From an uncultured Lachnospiraceae bacterium (lineage in GTDB: Bacteria > Bacillota > Clostridia > Lachnospirales > Lachnospiraceae): a DNA stretch of 64,000 nucleotides. Numbering within the stretch: position 1 is the stretch's first letter; each line of letters begins with the position of its first letter. Where the stretch lies: contig CAJTWA010000007.1 of assembly GCA_910580195.1 (NCBI GenBank), positions 1 to 64,000 of the forward strand, in the 5' to 3' direction. The notes under the pieces were generated by a model, which saw nothing but the letters and a program-made list of their open reading frames with translations, had not been told where the DNA came from and did no database searches. This document shows, piece after piece, positions 1 to 8,881 of the stretch. Both the position numbers and the translations under genes were made by a program.

Positions 1-67
1 ATCTTTTGGATTTTTTCAATTATCTACTTGACTTTTAATAGTTGGTCTTTCTTTTTTCAGCAGTGAG

Positions 68-79
68 ATTTCATGAAAT
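68..79. promoter_or_regulatory. Palindrome, candidate operator (distal)
   Basis: The perfect 12-bp palindrome ATTTCATGAAAT. An identical copy lies at 289-300, just upstream of the promoter of the LacI-type gene, so both are candidate binding sites for that regulator. LacI-family operators often have a central CG; this one has a central AT, so the assignment is inference. Confidence 0.35.
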
Positions 80-288
80 TTCATCTCTATTCTGCCGATT
101 TCCGTTTCGCATATGTGCACATTTTTCGTGAAACGTTATTTCATCCGGTAATTGAAATATAACACTTCCCATGTGTTAAGTCAATAATTTCTCGGTACTA
201 TATGGTCTATTTCTCTATTTTTCGTCATTATTTACAAATGCTTTTTATTGTTTTTGTACATATTTACGTTTTTTCTTTTTCATGTAAC

Positions 289-300
289 ATTTCATGAAAT
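289..300. promoter_or_regulatory. Palindrome, candidate operator (proximal)
   Basis: Second copy of ATTTCATGAAAT, ending 16 bp before the -35 box at 317. This position would suit autoregulation of the LacI-type gene. The remainder of 1-316 is AT-rich and holds no supportable gene. Confidence 0.4.
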
Positions 301-316
301 TTCTTTCACAAACCTC

Positions 317-345
317 TTTACAATTCAAAATTATTCCAGTATAAT
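317..345 (+). promoter_or_regulatory. Sigma-70 promoter of the LacI-type gene
   Basis: TTTACA (317-322), a 17-nt spacer and TATAAT (340-345). The expected transcript start near 352 leaves a ~90-nt leader before the ATG at 442, which is preceded by an AAAGGAGG ribosome binding site. Confidence 0.7.
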
Positions 346-441
346 GACGGCAGACACGGAAAAGAGCAGTGAAACTATCCACTATTGTCCATTTGAATAT
401 TCAAGCCTGTTTCACTGATATCTGCAAAGGAGGCTTACATC

Positions 442-1449
442 ATGAAAAAAGAAAATTCCGCTCCCACCATGAAAGATGTCGCAAGGGAGGCTGGGGTCGC
501 ACTTGGCACGGTATCCAAGGTTGTCAACGGCTTGCCCGTAGGGGAACCCTACCGGCTCCGGGTCGAGGAGGCCATCCGCAAGCTGAATTATCAGGTCAAC
601 AGCTATGCGCAGGGGCTTAAGGCAAGCAAAACCTACACTGCCGCCCTTCTGATCCCAAATACCAAAGACCCTTTCTTTGCATCGCTTACTTATTATATCA
701 ACATGGCCCTTCTGAAACGGAATTACCGGATGCTTTTGTGCTGCACCGATTTTGACTCCCGCTTGGAACAGGAATACATCAACATGGCCCAGCAGAACAA
801 GGTAGACGGGATTATCGGGCTGACTTATAACCCGGGGCTTAAGATTGAGGAGCATACGCCTTTCGTTTCCATTGACCGTTCCATGGGGGTGAAAATCCCC
901 TGCGTTGCCAGCGACAATTTTGCCGGCGGGCAGCTTGCCGCGGAAAAATTAGCGGACTTCGGGTGCAAGAACGTCGCCTTCCTGCGCATCGGCTCTTCCT
1001 TAAGCAATGAGCCGAACAAGCGCAAGTCCGGCTTTGAGAACGGCTGCCTTGCCCGGGGGCTTTCCTATGAAATGAAAATATTAAACGACGGGGATTCCTT
1101 TGATGAATTTGAGCAATTCCTGCGGGAGCATATGCAGGAAGGGAAACTGTCCTTCGACGGGATTTTCTGCGTCACAGACCGGGTTGCATGGTCCGTCCTT
1201 GGCATCTTAAAAAAACTGGGGCAGAAGGTCCCCAAAGACGTGCAAGTCATCGGCTTTGACGGCATCCATGTCTTTGGGGAGGGCAATTATGTTTGCTCTA
1301 CCATTTTGCAGCCTATCCCGGACATTGCCGAACTGTGCGTGGAGCTTCTCCTTCAGGAAAATATCATGCCAAAGACGCCCTTGGTCTGCCTCCCTGTCAC
1401 CTATGTCCCGGGGGGGACTACCTTGGACCCTTCCGGGGAACAGGGGTGA
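442..1449 (+). CDS. LacI-family transcriptional regulator
   Basis: A 335-aa DNA-binding sugar-type repressor or activator. Residues ~8-30 (MKDVAREAGVALGTVSKVVN) form the classic LacI helix-turn-helix, followed by the hinge helix and, from about residue 68 (ALLIPN), a periplasmic-binding-protein-like effector domain containing FDGI near 270. Length is normal for the family. It is the first of four co-directional genes; the next starts 5 bp after its stop. The partner genes are small envelope proteins and a YesL-type protein, not an ABC transporter or hydrolase, so the effector cannot be named. Two ATTTCATGAAAT palindromes upstream are candidate operators. Confidence 0.92.
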   Translation: MKKENSAPTMKDVAREAGVALGTVSKVVNGLPVGEPYRLRVEEAIRKLNYQVNSYAQGLKASKTYTAALLIPNTKDPFFASLTYYINMALLKRNYRMLLCCTDFDSRLEQEYINMAQQNKVDGIIGLTYNPGLKIEEHTPFVSIDRSMGVKIPCVASDNFAGGQLAAEKLADFGCKNVAFLRIGSSLSNEPNKRKSGFENGCLARGLSYEMKILNDGDSFDEFEQFLREHMQEGKLSFDGIFCVTDRVAWSVLGILKKLGQKVPKDVQVIGFDGIHVFGEGNYVCSTILQPIPDIAELCVELLLQENIMPKTPLVCLPVTYVPGGTTLDPSGEQG

Positions 1450-1454
1450 CGCTT

Positions 1455-2150
1455 ATGAAGAACTGGTGGTATTACCATAAATGGTACGTCGTTTGCGGCA
1501 TCATCCTCCTTGTCATTCTCTGCAATGTGACCGGAAATGCCCTTGGGCTGTGGCACAAAGCCCCTGATTTCCAGATTGCCTATATCGGGAAGGCAGCGCT
1601 TCCGCAGGACACAGTTTCTGCGCTGGAACAGTCCTTTGCCGCTGCAGAGTGGGATTTCAACGGGGACGGGGAAACCATTGTCCGCGTCAACCAATATATC
1701 CTCGGGAACCAAAGCAAGGATGCAGAAACCGCTTACTACGAATATGCTTCCGGGCTCACTTTGGTTGGGGATATCTCAGGCTGCGAAAGCTATTTTTTCC
1801 TGATGGACGACCCAAACCATTTCCAGCGGGATTACCAGCTCCTTGCCGCCCCTGACGGGGGCTGCCCAGAGGAAACTGATTATTCCGCAGAAGGCAAGGC
1901 CATCCTATGGGCGGACTGCCCGGCTCTCTCCGGGATGGGGCTGGGTTCTTATTCCACGCTCCTTTTAGGGGAAGAGGTTACCGGGGACAATCAGGAACTG
2001 CTTGCCCCGCTTTATTTCGGCAGGCGCTGCTTCTACACAAAAAAACGGCCTGAGAACTTCGGGGACTGCAAGAAGCTGTGGGAACAGCTTACAAAGCCCG
2101 CAGCGCCTTCCAAAAAGAAGAACGGAACGAACAAGGAAAGGAATGGGTGA
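1455..2150 (+). CDS. Membrane-anchored protein of unknown function
   Basis: 231 aa, starting at the ATG 5 bp after the LacI-type stop. The open frame extends further upstream only inside that gene. One N-terminal membrane helix (about residues 12-28, VVCGIILLVILC) is followed by a ~200-residue soluble, presumably extracellular domain and a Lys-rich tail. It overlaps no neighbour, and the next gene starts 3 bp downstream, so the two are surely co-transcribed. I do not recognise the soluble domain. Small anchored proteins like this often accompany YesL/DUF624 genes in Lachnospiraceae, which is consistent with the gene at 2894. Confidence 0.75.
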   Translation: MKNWWYYHKWYVVCGIILLVILCNVTGNALGLWHKAPDFQIAYIGKAALPQDTVSALEQSFAAAEWDFNGDGETIVRVNQYILGNQSKDAETAYYEYASGLTLVGDISGCESYFFLMDDPNHFQRDYQLLAAPDGGCPEETDYSAEGKAILWADCPALSGMGLGSYSTLLLGEEVTGDNQELLAPLYFGRRCFYTKKRPENFGDCKKLWEQLTKPAAPSKKKNGTNKERNG

Positions 2151-2152
2151 TT

Positions 2153-2755
2153 ATGATGGAAAAGAAACGAAACTATATTATTTTTTCCCTTTGCGCTGCG
2201 CTGCTGCTGGCCGGCTGTTCTTCCCTTTCCCCCAAGCTTGGGAAAGAGCCTGTGGAACAAAAGTCCCGCATCTTAGTCGGCCGCAGCCTAGAGGTGGAGA
2301 ACACGGACAGCCGCTTTGCCCTTGTGGACGACAACAGCGCCTTGGCTGCCGACGGCCTTTACTACGTATCTTGGGGGATGGGCGACCCAAAGCCTTATGA
2401 AAACAGCGACGGCGATACAGCCGATTTATATGACGCCTCCCTCTACCTCCTGCTGGGGGAGTCCAAGGACGCTGCGGCTGCCCAGAAAAATATGGAAATC
2501 TGGCTGGAGGCTGCTAAGTCCAATTATGAGGTCTTAAGGGAAGAAGAAGCTGTTTACAACGGGCAGGCGTACACTGTGCTTACTTACCGCTGCGCCAGCG
2601 AAGATAACCCTTATGACCGGGGCGTTTCGGCATTTGCTGCCGCCGACGGGGTTTCCCTGTGCGTGGAATTAACCTGCCAGAAAGATTTCCCGGAAGAATT
2701 AGGGGAAATCCTTTCAAACTTTTTAGGGCACTGCACCATTATGCCCCAAGAATAG
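2153..2755 (+). CDS. Putative lipoprotein of unknown function
   Basis: 200 aa from ATG-ATG at 2153. The N-terminus (MMEKKRNYIIFSLCAALLLA followed by GCSS) is a textbook lipoprotein signal with lipobox LAGC, Cys at about residue 22. The mature part is acidic, ~175 residues, with no recognised catalytic motif. It directly follows the membrane-anchored gene and probably acts with it at the cell surface. An upstream ATG at 2078 is in frame but would bury the signal peptide, so it was not used. Confidence 0.75.
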   Translation: MMEKKRNYIIFSLCAALLLAGCSSLSPKLGKEPVEQKSRILVGRSLEVENTDSRFALVDDNSALAADGLYYVSWGMGDPKPYENSDGDTADLYDASLYLLLGESKDAAAAQKNMEIWLEAAKSNYEVLREEEAVYNGQAYTVLTYRCASEDNPYDRGVSAFAAADGVSLCVELTCQKDFPEELGEILSNFLGHCTIMPQE

Positions 2756-2893
2756 GCGCCTTTGCGGCAGGATGGGAAGATACGCAGGGAATGGGCGCCG
2801 CAATGCAAAGCCATGCCCATTTCCCTGTTTGCGGAATCCTATCGGCAGCAAGGGACGCGGAACATATCCAATATACTTTAAGGAGGGATTGTT

Positions 2894-3709
2894 GTGAATT
2901 TATTTCCAAATTACCATATGCAAGAGGGGACTGGGCAGCGGCTGTCCGGCTCCCAACGTTACTGGGAACTGTTAGGCCGTGATTTCAAATCTTTTTTTGC
3001 CGTAAACCTGCTGACCCTTGCGGGGTGCGCCCCCTTTGCCTTCGGGGCCTTGTTTGCCTTCCTCTCTTCCAGCGTCTTAATCCTTATCCCTGCCTGCATC
3101 GCCGGCGGGGCCATTGCAGGCCCGGCGCTTTCCTGTATGCATGACGCTATATTCCGAAGCCTGCGGGACGCCCCCGGGGACTGGCTTGCCAACTACAAGC
3201 GGGCCTTCAAACAGAACTGGCGCCAGTCTATTGTCCCCGGGATCCTGTTCTGCCTGCTGCTGGGTTTTTATGGGTTCATGCTGATGACATTCTGGTGGGC
3301 TTCTAAGCTGCCCAGCCTTGGCACCCTTGCAGTCTATCTGTTTGGCCTACTGCTGCTTACGATGTTTTTCTCCCTGTACTGGCCGCAGGTTGCGCTGTTT
3401 GAGCAGTCTGGGAAACAGCGTTTTATGAACTGCCTGCTGTTTTCTATCCGTTTCTTTTGGAAAACACTGGGCTGCGCCCTGCTGACGCTCCTGTACTGGG
3501 CTGCGCTTTTCCTGTTCCTCCCTTGGTCTGCCGCGCTGCTGCCCTTCCTCGGGCTCTGGTTTATCCTGTTTACCGCAGATTTCCTCCTCTACCCCGCTAT
3601 GGATGAATCGTTTCATATCGAAGCGCAGATTGCGCAGGAATTCCCGGAGCAAGTCCCATTCTATGAGGATGACGAGGCTTGGCTGAAGCGGAAACAAGAA
3701 AAGAAGTGA
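2894..3709 (+). CDS. YesL/DUF624-like integral membrane protein
   Basis: 271 aa from a GTG start preceded by AGGAGGG at 2881. At least five strongly hydrophobic segments (about residues 30-55, 55-78, 113-135, 145-165 and 190-225) and an N-terminal segment containing RDFKSFFAVN fit the DUF624/YesL family of small membrane proteins linked to carbohydrate-utilisation loci. The C-terminus is charged (DDEAWLKRKQEKK). A 139-bp spacer separates it from the lipoprotein gene. The family has no firmly established biochemical role. Confidence 0.7.
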   Translation: MNLFPNYHMQEGTGQRLSGSQRYWELLGRDFKSFFAVNLLTLAGCAPFAFGALFAFLSSSVLILIPACIAGGAIAGPALSCMHDAIFRSLRDAPGDWLANYKRAFKQNWRQSIVPGILFCLLLGFYGFMLMTFWWASKLPSLGTLAVYLFGLLLLTMFFSLYWPQVALFEQSGKQRFMNCLLFSIRFFWKTLGCALLTLLYWAALFLFLPWSAALLPFLGLWFILFTADFLLYPAMDESFHIEAQIAQEFPEQVPFYEDDEAWLKRKQEKK

Positions 3710-3771
3710 GCGATACTTTTCTCCACACAAAGATACGCTCCGCACATCTCCACGTTATCGAAAATGTTTTA

Positions 3772-3797
3772 GGGAAGCGCCTATATTTGCGCTTCCC
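3772..3797. terminator. Hairpin between convergent genes
   Basis: GGGAAGCGC (3772-3780), 8-nt loop, GCGCTTCCC (3789-3797). It sits between the ends of the YesL-like gene (+) and the LRR gene (-). On the minus strand it is followed by TAAAACATTTT, a weak U tract, so it could end either transcript. Confidence 0.45.
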
Positions 3798-3860
3798 CAT
3801 CCGCCATCATGCTATTCCATGTCTGGGCTTCTTTTTACATTACTAATTGTTCCCTTGGTT

Positions 3861-6341
3861 TCATTTCGTTTTCAGTTTCCGGAAAGCACCATAGTTCCCA
3901 TAGATTTTCCTGCCTGTAGAATCCAGTTTGTAAGCACGGACCTTTACGTAATAAAAAGTTTTCTTCTTTAATTTTTTCACGATAGACTTTGTCTTGGCAG
4001 TTGTAAACTTTTTAGCGCCCTTAAAATTCTTTTTCGTGGAATAGCAGATTTCATATCCTTTCGCGCCGCTGATTTTCCTATAACTTATGGTAAGCTGCCC
4101 GCTCTTCTGGCTCTTTAAGGAAGGTTTCCCGGCCTTTTTCGGTTTTGTCACCTTCTTCCACTGGGCGTACACCGATAGGTTCTTTGTGACCTTCAAGGAA
4201 GATGTTATTTTTGTCCCTCCCTTTTTTGCAGTATACCAGCCCAAAAACGCATATCCTTTTCTCTGCGCAGTTGGGAGCTTCCCTATTTTCTGGCCTCCCA
4301 CAACTGTGATACTGGTTTTGCTGGCCTTGCTCCCGCCATTTTTATGGAATGTCACCGTGTACTTGGCGGTTTGGCCCTGCTGTACGGGCCCATCTGGCTG
4401 CGTTGGCTGCGTGGTACCGCCTGTACCCCCTGGCTGCTGCGTAGTGCCGCCTGTACCGCCTGGCTGCTGCGTAGTACCGCCTGTACCCTCTGGCTGCTGC
4501 GTGGTACCGCCTGATCCATCTGGCTGCCCCGGCTCTGACGTGCCATCCCCGGAAGGCTGCTGCTCCCAGTGTGCATACACGGCCTGGCTGCCTGTAAACT
4601 TCGTTTCTGCTGTCACTTCTGCCCCGCCCGTCTTTTCAGTAAACCAGCCCAGAAAAACATACCCTGCCCGGTTTGCTTCTGGCAGCGCAGCCCCCATGCT
4701 GCTGAGCGTCTTCCCTTCTGTCACTGCGAGGCTGTCCCCGCCTACATTCGTGCCTCCATTTGCATCAAAAACAATGGTAAATGTATTTGCTTCCCTTGAG
4801 GCTTCAAAGAGCATCCCATGCTCCTCTGCATACTCCTGCGCTGGGGAACCTTTATAACAGACCAGTGTTACATGGCTCGTCCAGCCGCTGCTATGGGCAA
4901 ATGCATTCTCAGCTATGCTTTGCACGGTATCGGGGACTGTAATGCGGACTTCGTCTGGCTTAATCTTTGCCTTCGGGCAAAACAGCAGGGCTGTCTTTTC
5001 CTTATTGTACAGCACCCCTTCCTCGGACGCATAGGACATGCTGCCGGGATCCACTGCAATTGCTGTTATCTTTTCACAAGGTTCCAGCAGATGGGTATCA
5101 ATATCTGTAACGCTTGCGGGAATCAGCGCCTCCCCGCCCTTACCCGCCGGACAGGCCAGCATAACCGTTTTATCCTTCGTATACAAGATGCCGTCTTCGG
5201 ATGCATAATTTTTATTTCCATCCGCTACATCAATGGCAGGCAGGTTGATACATTCCCAAAATACATCCATGCCCAAGCTTGTAACGCTTGCAGGAACCGT
5301 AACGCCTTTCAGTTCCCCTTCGGTACATGATGTGGAAATTAAAGTAAACGCACCGCTCCCAATCGTTTCAATCCCTTCGCTTAACGTAACCTTTGCCAAT
5401 TTATCGCAATTAAAAAACGCACACTCGCCAATATTCTTTACATTTCCCGGGATTTCAACCTGGGCCAGCGGAAGGCTGTTGAATGCCCAATCTCCAATCC
5501 GCGCCACATTTTTTGTAATCGTGATATCAGTCAGGCCTTTGCAGTCCCAAAATGCTTCATCCCCGATTTCCTTTGTATTTTCAGGGATGGTAAAAGCTCC
5601 GCTGATCTTCCCTCCCGGGCAGCACAGAAGGATATCCTTCTCCTTGTTATAAAGAATTCCGTCCTGCGAGGCATAAGAAGGATTTTCCTCTGCCACATAA
5701 ATCGCTGTCAGCCCGTCGCAGGCCAATGCCCTTGATGCTATGCCTGTGGCCCCTTTTGGAATTGTGATTTCCTTCAAACTGCTGCAATTTGAAATGATGC
5801 CCTTTTCTATAGATACAAGGCTGTCTGGCAGGACAAGGCTTTTCAGGCTGCTGCAGCCATCAAAAACATTCTGCTCCATGTGCACAATCCCTTCCGGAAG
5901 AATGATTTCTTCCAGCTTCCCACAGCCCCGGAAGGCACTGTCCCCGATACTTGTAACCCCTGTTGGGATTACAATTTTTCTAATATGTTCCTTGCAGTAT
6001 CCAGATGTGCTCCCATTAAATGCCTCTTTCCCTATCCGCACTACGTTTTTGCCATTTAGGGCGGATGGGACCGTAACCTCCACTAACCCATCGCCGGCCT
6101 CCCCGCCAGACGGTTCTGTAATGCTGGTAATTTCTATACCGCCTCCTTCCAGTTCATGATACCAATATCCATTTCCTTGGCTATCTGCGTTTTCTTCCCA
6201 GATATCCCCTTCCCCTTCATCCGCTTCCACCATATGGCATCCCAAGGGGGATGCAACGATGCAAGAAACTGCAAGGCAAACTGCCAGCAAAGCTGCCAAT
6301 CCTTTCTTCTTCCTGTTTTTCCTTTCTGCACATTCCATCAT
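3861..6341 (-). CDS. Secreted BspA-like leucine-rich-repeat protein
   Basis: 826 aa. Signal peptide about residues 13-40 (GLAALLAVCLAVSCIVAS). Residues ~60-510 are BspA/LRR_5-type repeats with recurring motifs such as VTSIGDSAFRGCGKLEEI, interrupted by three 'DGILYxKxK' units. A bacterial Listeria-Bacteroides-type repeat (VFDANGG...GYVFLGWFTE) lies near 525-600. A 10-residue linker repeat (QPGGTGGTTQ, about three copies) is followed by a second such repeat (VTFHKNGG...GWYTAKKGG) near 660-735 and a basic Fn3-like C-terminal domain. Such proteins are usually surface adhesins. No LPxTG or SLH anchor is visible. It lies 122 bp downstream of the sigma/anti-sigma pair and may be their target. In-frame 30-bp linker repeats vary in number. 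Confidence 0.85.
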   Translation of the reverse strand: MMECAERKNRKKKGLAALLAVCLAVSCIVASPLGCHMVEADEGEGDIWEENADSQGNGYWYHELEGGGIEITSITEPSGGEAGDGLVEVTVPSALNGKNVVRIGKEAFNGSTSGYCKEHIRKIVIPTGVTSIGDSAFRGCGKLEEIILPEGIVHMEQNVFDGCSSLKSLVLPDSLVSIEKGIISNCSSLKEITIPKGATGIASRALACDGLTAIYVAEENPSYASQDGILYNKEKDILLCCPGGKISGAFTIPENTKEIGDEAFWDCKGLTDITITKNVARIGDWAFNSLPLAQVEIPGNVKNIGECAFFNCDKLAKVTLSEGIETIGSGAFTLISTSCTEGELKGVTVPASVTSLGMDVFWECINLPAIDVADGNKNYASEDGILYTKDKTVMLACPAGKGGEALIPASVTDIDTHLLEPCEKITAIAVDPGSMSYASEEGVLYNKEKTALLFCPKAKIKPDEVRITVPDTVQSIAENAFAHSSGWTSHVTLVCYKGSPAQEYAEEHGMLFEASREANTFTIVFDANGGTNVGGDSLAVTEGKTLSSMGAALPEANRAGYVFLGWFTEKTGGAEVTAETKFTGSQAVYAHWEQQPSGDGTSEPGQPDGSGGTTQQPEGTGGTTQQPGGTGGTTQQPGGTGGTTQPTQPDGPVQQGQTAKYTVTFHKNGGSKASKTSITVVGGQKIGKLPTAQRKGYAFLGWYTAKKGGTKITSSLKVTKNLSVYAQWKKVTKPKKAGKPSLKSQKSGQLTISYRKISGAKGYEICYSTKKNFKGAKKFTTAKTKSIVKKLKKKTFYYVKVRAYKLDSTGRKIYGNYGAFRKLKTK

Positions 6342-6463
6342 TTCCTTCTCCTTTCCCTAATATCCAATATTCCTGCTTACTGCCTGCTGCCAATTTTTAT
6401 TCCATTCCCGTGCGCGGTTTCCCATCTCCTTCCCATCCATTGCTTGTCCACGGATTTCCTTCT

Positions 6464-7537
6464 TTACATTAATGGCACATAACAGTCCTCTATAAAAACC
6501 CCAACCACTTGGCTGGTATCTACCGCTTCTTCAAACTGGCTAGTCAGCTTATGGAATCTTTTCCCCTCCTCCTCATATTCCGCAATGCTGCTCCCGCTTG
6601 CAATCGTTGCTTCCTCCGGGTCGGTGCTTTCTACAGCCTTTTCACTCCCATCTGCCATTTTCAGCCGGACAGTAATGCCTGGGTTAGCAGTATGGAGCTC
6701 CTCCTCTGGCACATTGGAAACATCCAAAACCAGCGTCAGCCCAAGGGGAAGGAGCTTCACGTCTTTTACCATTGCCGTAGTGCCCATAAAGGAATACACG
6801 GTATCGCCTGCCTGTTCCACCGCTGCATCATCGGAAACCGTATAGGATGAAGTAAAAGAAACGCTCCACATGCCCTCCACTAAAAGCTGCGGATCCTCCC
6901 CATAAGGATCCCGGACCAAATCTTTAAAGAACGCGGTGACCTCTTCCCCTTCTTCCACCTGCTGGTCTGTGGATATAGTAAGCACATAGGTAGCCATGTT
7001 TTTCTCCCCCTCCAGCAGTTCAAGGAGCTCACAGTCCCTTACCCCCGGCAGCACGTCCATGGCATTGTAATTGGATCCTTTGCAGAACCCGAAATAATCA
7101 AAGGTAACCTTCTCGTTCAATTCTACGTCTGGGGGCGCCGTGACCTTAACCATCAGGTAGATATTTTGGCTGTCCATCACTTTTTCCTGCAATTCAATCA
7201 GCAGGTCCGGCCTGCTGACCCCCCTTTCCTTATCTCTCCCTATGCCTATTTGCTGCGACTCATCTTCCCCTATCCCGAAGAAATCCAGAATGGTCTGCCG
7301 GAACAGTTCAAAAACCCCTGCCTCTGCCACCACTGTGCCGGAAAAGCACAGATACCCTGTCAGGAGGATGCAGCATGCAGCCACAATCCCTGCTACCCGC
7401 AGGGAAACCTTCGTCCGCGGGGCTGGCACGTCATTTTCCCGGATTGTTTCTAAAATTTCATCCACTTTCCTATGATAGCTTTCCGGAACCTGAAATTCTT
7501 TTGACAACTTTTTTATTTTCCTATCAAATTTTGCCAT
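6464..7537 (-). CDS. Transmembrane anti-sigma factor (DUF4179-like)
   Basis: 357 aa from the ATG at 7537 (MAKFDRKIKK); AAGGAGG lies 8 nt upstream, and an in-frame earlier start is too close to that site. Cytoplasmic residues 1-~45 are followed by one membrane helix (about 47-68, AGIVAACCILLTGYLCFSG) and a ~285-residue extracellular domain of the DUF4179 kind. The start overlaps the end of the ECF sigma gene by 14 bp, the usual arrangement of a sigma factor and its inhibitor. It would hold the sigma factor at the membrane until a signal is sensed. The signal is unknown. Confidence 0.75.
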   Translation of the reverse strand: MAKFDRKIKKLSKEFQVPESYHRKVDEILETIRENDVPAPRTKVSLRVAGIVAACCILLTGYLCFSGTVVAEAGVFELFRQTILDFFGIGEDESQQIGIGRDKERGVSRPDLLIELQEKVMDSQNIYLMVKVTAPPDVELNEKVTFDYFGFCKGSNYNAMDVLPGVRDCELLELLEGEKNMATYVLTISTDQQVEEGEEVTAFFKDLVRDPYGEDPQLLVEGMWSVSFTSSYTVSDDAAVEQAGDTVYSFMGTTAMVKDVKLLPLGLTLVLDVSNVPEEELHTANPGITVRLKMADGSEKAVESTDPEEATIASGSSIAEYEEEGKRFHKLTSQFEEAVDTSQVVGVFIEDCYVPLM

Positions 7538-8006
7538 TTCCATTTCCTCCTTCCAGCACATTCCTAATTTCTTCTTTTCCCCGGCTCAGCCTCGACTTCA
7601 CTGTCCCAATGGGGATATTCAGGACATCCGAAATATCCCGGAGGGACAAGCCCTCATAGTAAAACAGGACGACCACAAGGCGGTATTCCTCTTTCATTTT
7701 TTGCAAGACATCCCATAGTTCGTCATAATGTTCCTTTACGGGATGCAGCAGCGCCTCCACCGTTTCATCCCCCGGCAAAATCAGCCGTTTTTTCCTGATT
7801 TTCAAGGCTTCATTTTTCGTAACTGTAAGCATCCACGGCTTGAATTTGTGGAATGTCTTTAACTGGCCTATGTTCTCATATGCCTTTAAGATGGCATTGC
7901 CCACAGCATCCTCTGCATCTGCCTCATTCTTCAATATTGCCAGTGCCAAAATATACAGGCTGTCCCTGTATTTATTGACATATTCGCAAAACTTTCCTGC
8001 TTTCAT
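7524..8006 (-). CDS. ECF-type RNA polymerase sigma factor
   Basis: 160 aa. Region 2 (about residues 10-75) has the DAEDAVGNAILKAYENI motif. Region 4 (about 105-155) has a helix-turn-helix with LSLRDISDVLNIPIGTVKSR. Length is right for group 4 sigma factors. It directs core polymerase to a small regulon, often including its own operon. RBS AAAGG lies 9 nt before the ATG. The overlapping downstream gene is its probable anti-sigma factor. Confidence 0.9.
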   Translation of the reverse strand: MKAGKFCEYVNKYRDSLYILALAILKNEADAEDAVGNAILKAYENIGQLKTFHKFKPWMLTVTKNEALKIRKKRLILPGDETVEALLHPVKEHYDELWDVLQKMKEEYRLVVVLFYYEGLSLRDISDVLNIPIGTVKSRLSRGKEEIRNVLEGGNGNGKI

Positions 8007-8175
8007 AAGTATCTGCCTTTCATCCTTTGCCCATTGGTTCCCGTCCCCAAAACATGCCGGCTTAGGAACCCTCTGCTAATATAGATACCCCGAAAAGCAA
8101 AAAGGTTCCCAAATTTTGCAATATAATGAAAATATAGCTAAAAAGACAAAAGAAACATGGAAATAACAGAAACAC

Positions 8176-8202
8176 AAAAAGGGCAGATGTAACCACCCGC
8201 CC
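8176..8202 (-). terminator. Rho-independent terminator after the phosphoesterase gene
   Basis: On the minus strand GGGCGG, a 10-nt imperfectly paired top, CTGCCC, then TTTTTGTG. It is ~55 nt past the stop of the metallophosphoesterase at 8258 and separates that operon from the ECF sigma gene. Nothing else is supported in 8007-8257. Confidence 0.65.
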
Positions 8203-8257
8203 TGCGTTCTTTGCCGGAACGCCCGCAATTCCACTATCGTTTTTCAACCCCACAGCC

Positions 8258-8881
8258 TTAAAGCTTCAAGGAATCCCCGGGGTTTTCGTCCTCAAACTCA
8301 AAGATGCACTTCTCAAATGCATTTATCACATGGGTATCCTGATACTTGTCGTACCGCTTATGCCCCACCCCATAGGACAGGTGCACATGCCCGTGGAGGA
8401 AAAATTTTGGCTTATATTTTTCAAGGAGGTTCCGGAATACCAAAAAGCCCTGATGGGGCAGGTCCCGCCCGTCATTGAGCTGGTAGGCGGGGGCGTGGGT
8501 CACTAAAATATCGAACCCCCGCCGCCGGAACAACTGGAACCGCAGCCTTGCCGCCCGCTGCTTCATCTGCCACTCTGTATACTGGTGGGTCCCTTTGCTG
8601 TAGCGCATGGAGCCCCCAAGGCCTAGGATCCGTATGCCTTTGTGCACGTAAATCTGGTCTTCAATGCAGATGCAGCCGTCGGGCGGAGTTTTGTCGTATT
8701 TCCCATCGTGGTTCCCATGGACATAGAGCACGGGCACAGAAGCCATCGTCACCAGAAATGTCAGGTAGGCAGGCTCCAAATCCCCGCAGGAAATAATCAG
8801 GTCCACCCCTTCCAGCTTGCTCTTATCAAAATATTCCCATAATCCCTTCGACTCCTCATCTGCAATTGCTAGTATTTTCAT
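8258..8881 (-). CDS. Calcineurin-like metallophosphoesterase
   Basis: 207 aa. Metal-binding motifs appear in family order: a degenerate first motif (ADEESKG, near residue 7), SCGDLEP (near 31), GNHDGKYD (near 56), THAPAY (near 129) and HGHVHLSYG (near 163). These define the binuclear-metal phosphoesterase fold. The substrate is not predictable. The ATG overlaps the stop of the BMP-fusion gene (ATGA), so the two are translationally coupled and probably functionally linked. Confidence 0.88.
   Translation of the reverse strand: MKILAIADEESKGLWEYFDKSKLEGVDLIISCGDLEPAYLTFLVTMASVPVLYVHGNHDGKYDKTPPDGCICIEDQIYVHKGIRILGLGGSMRYSKGTHQYTEWQMKQRAARLRFQLFRRRGFDILVTHAPAYQLNDGRDLPHQGFLVFRNLLEKYKPKFFLHGHVHLSYGVGHKRYDKYQDTHVINAFEKCIFEFEDENPGDSLKL

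Noticed and set aside
4087..4857. 256-codon open frame on the plus strand
   Set aside because: Antisense shadow of the Gly/Thr/Pro-rich linker and repeat domains of the LRR protein gene, which has a clear signal peptide and domains.
8062..8253. 63-codon hydrophobic open frame (minus)
   Set aside because: Overlaps the terminator of the phosphoesterase gene and lacks a ribosome site.
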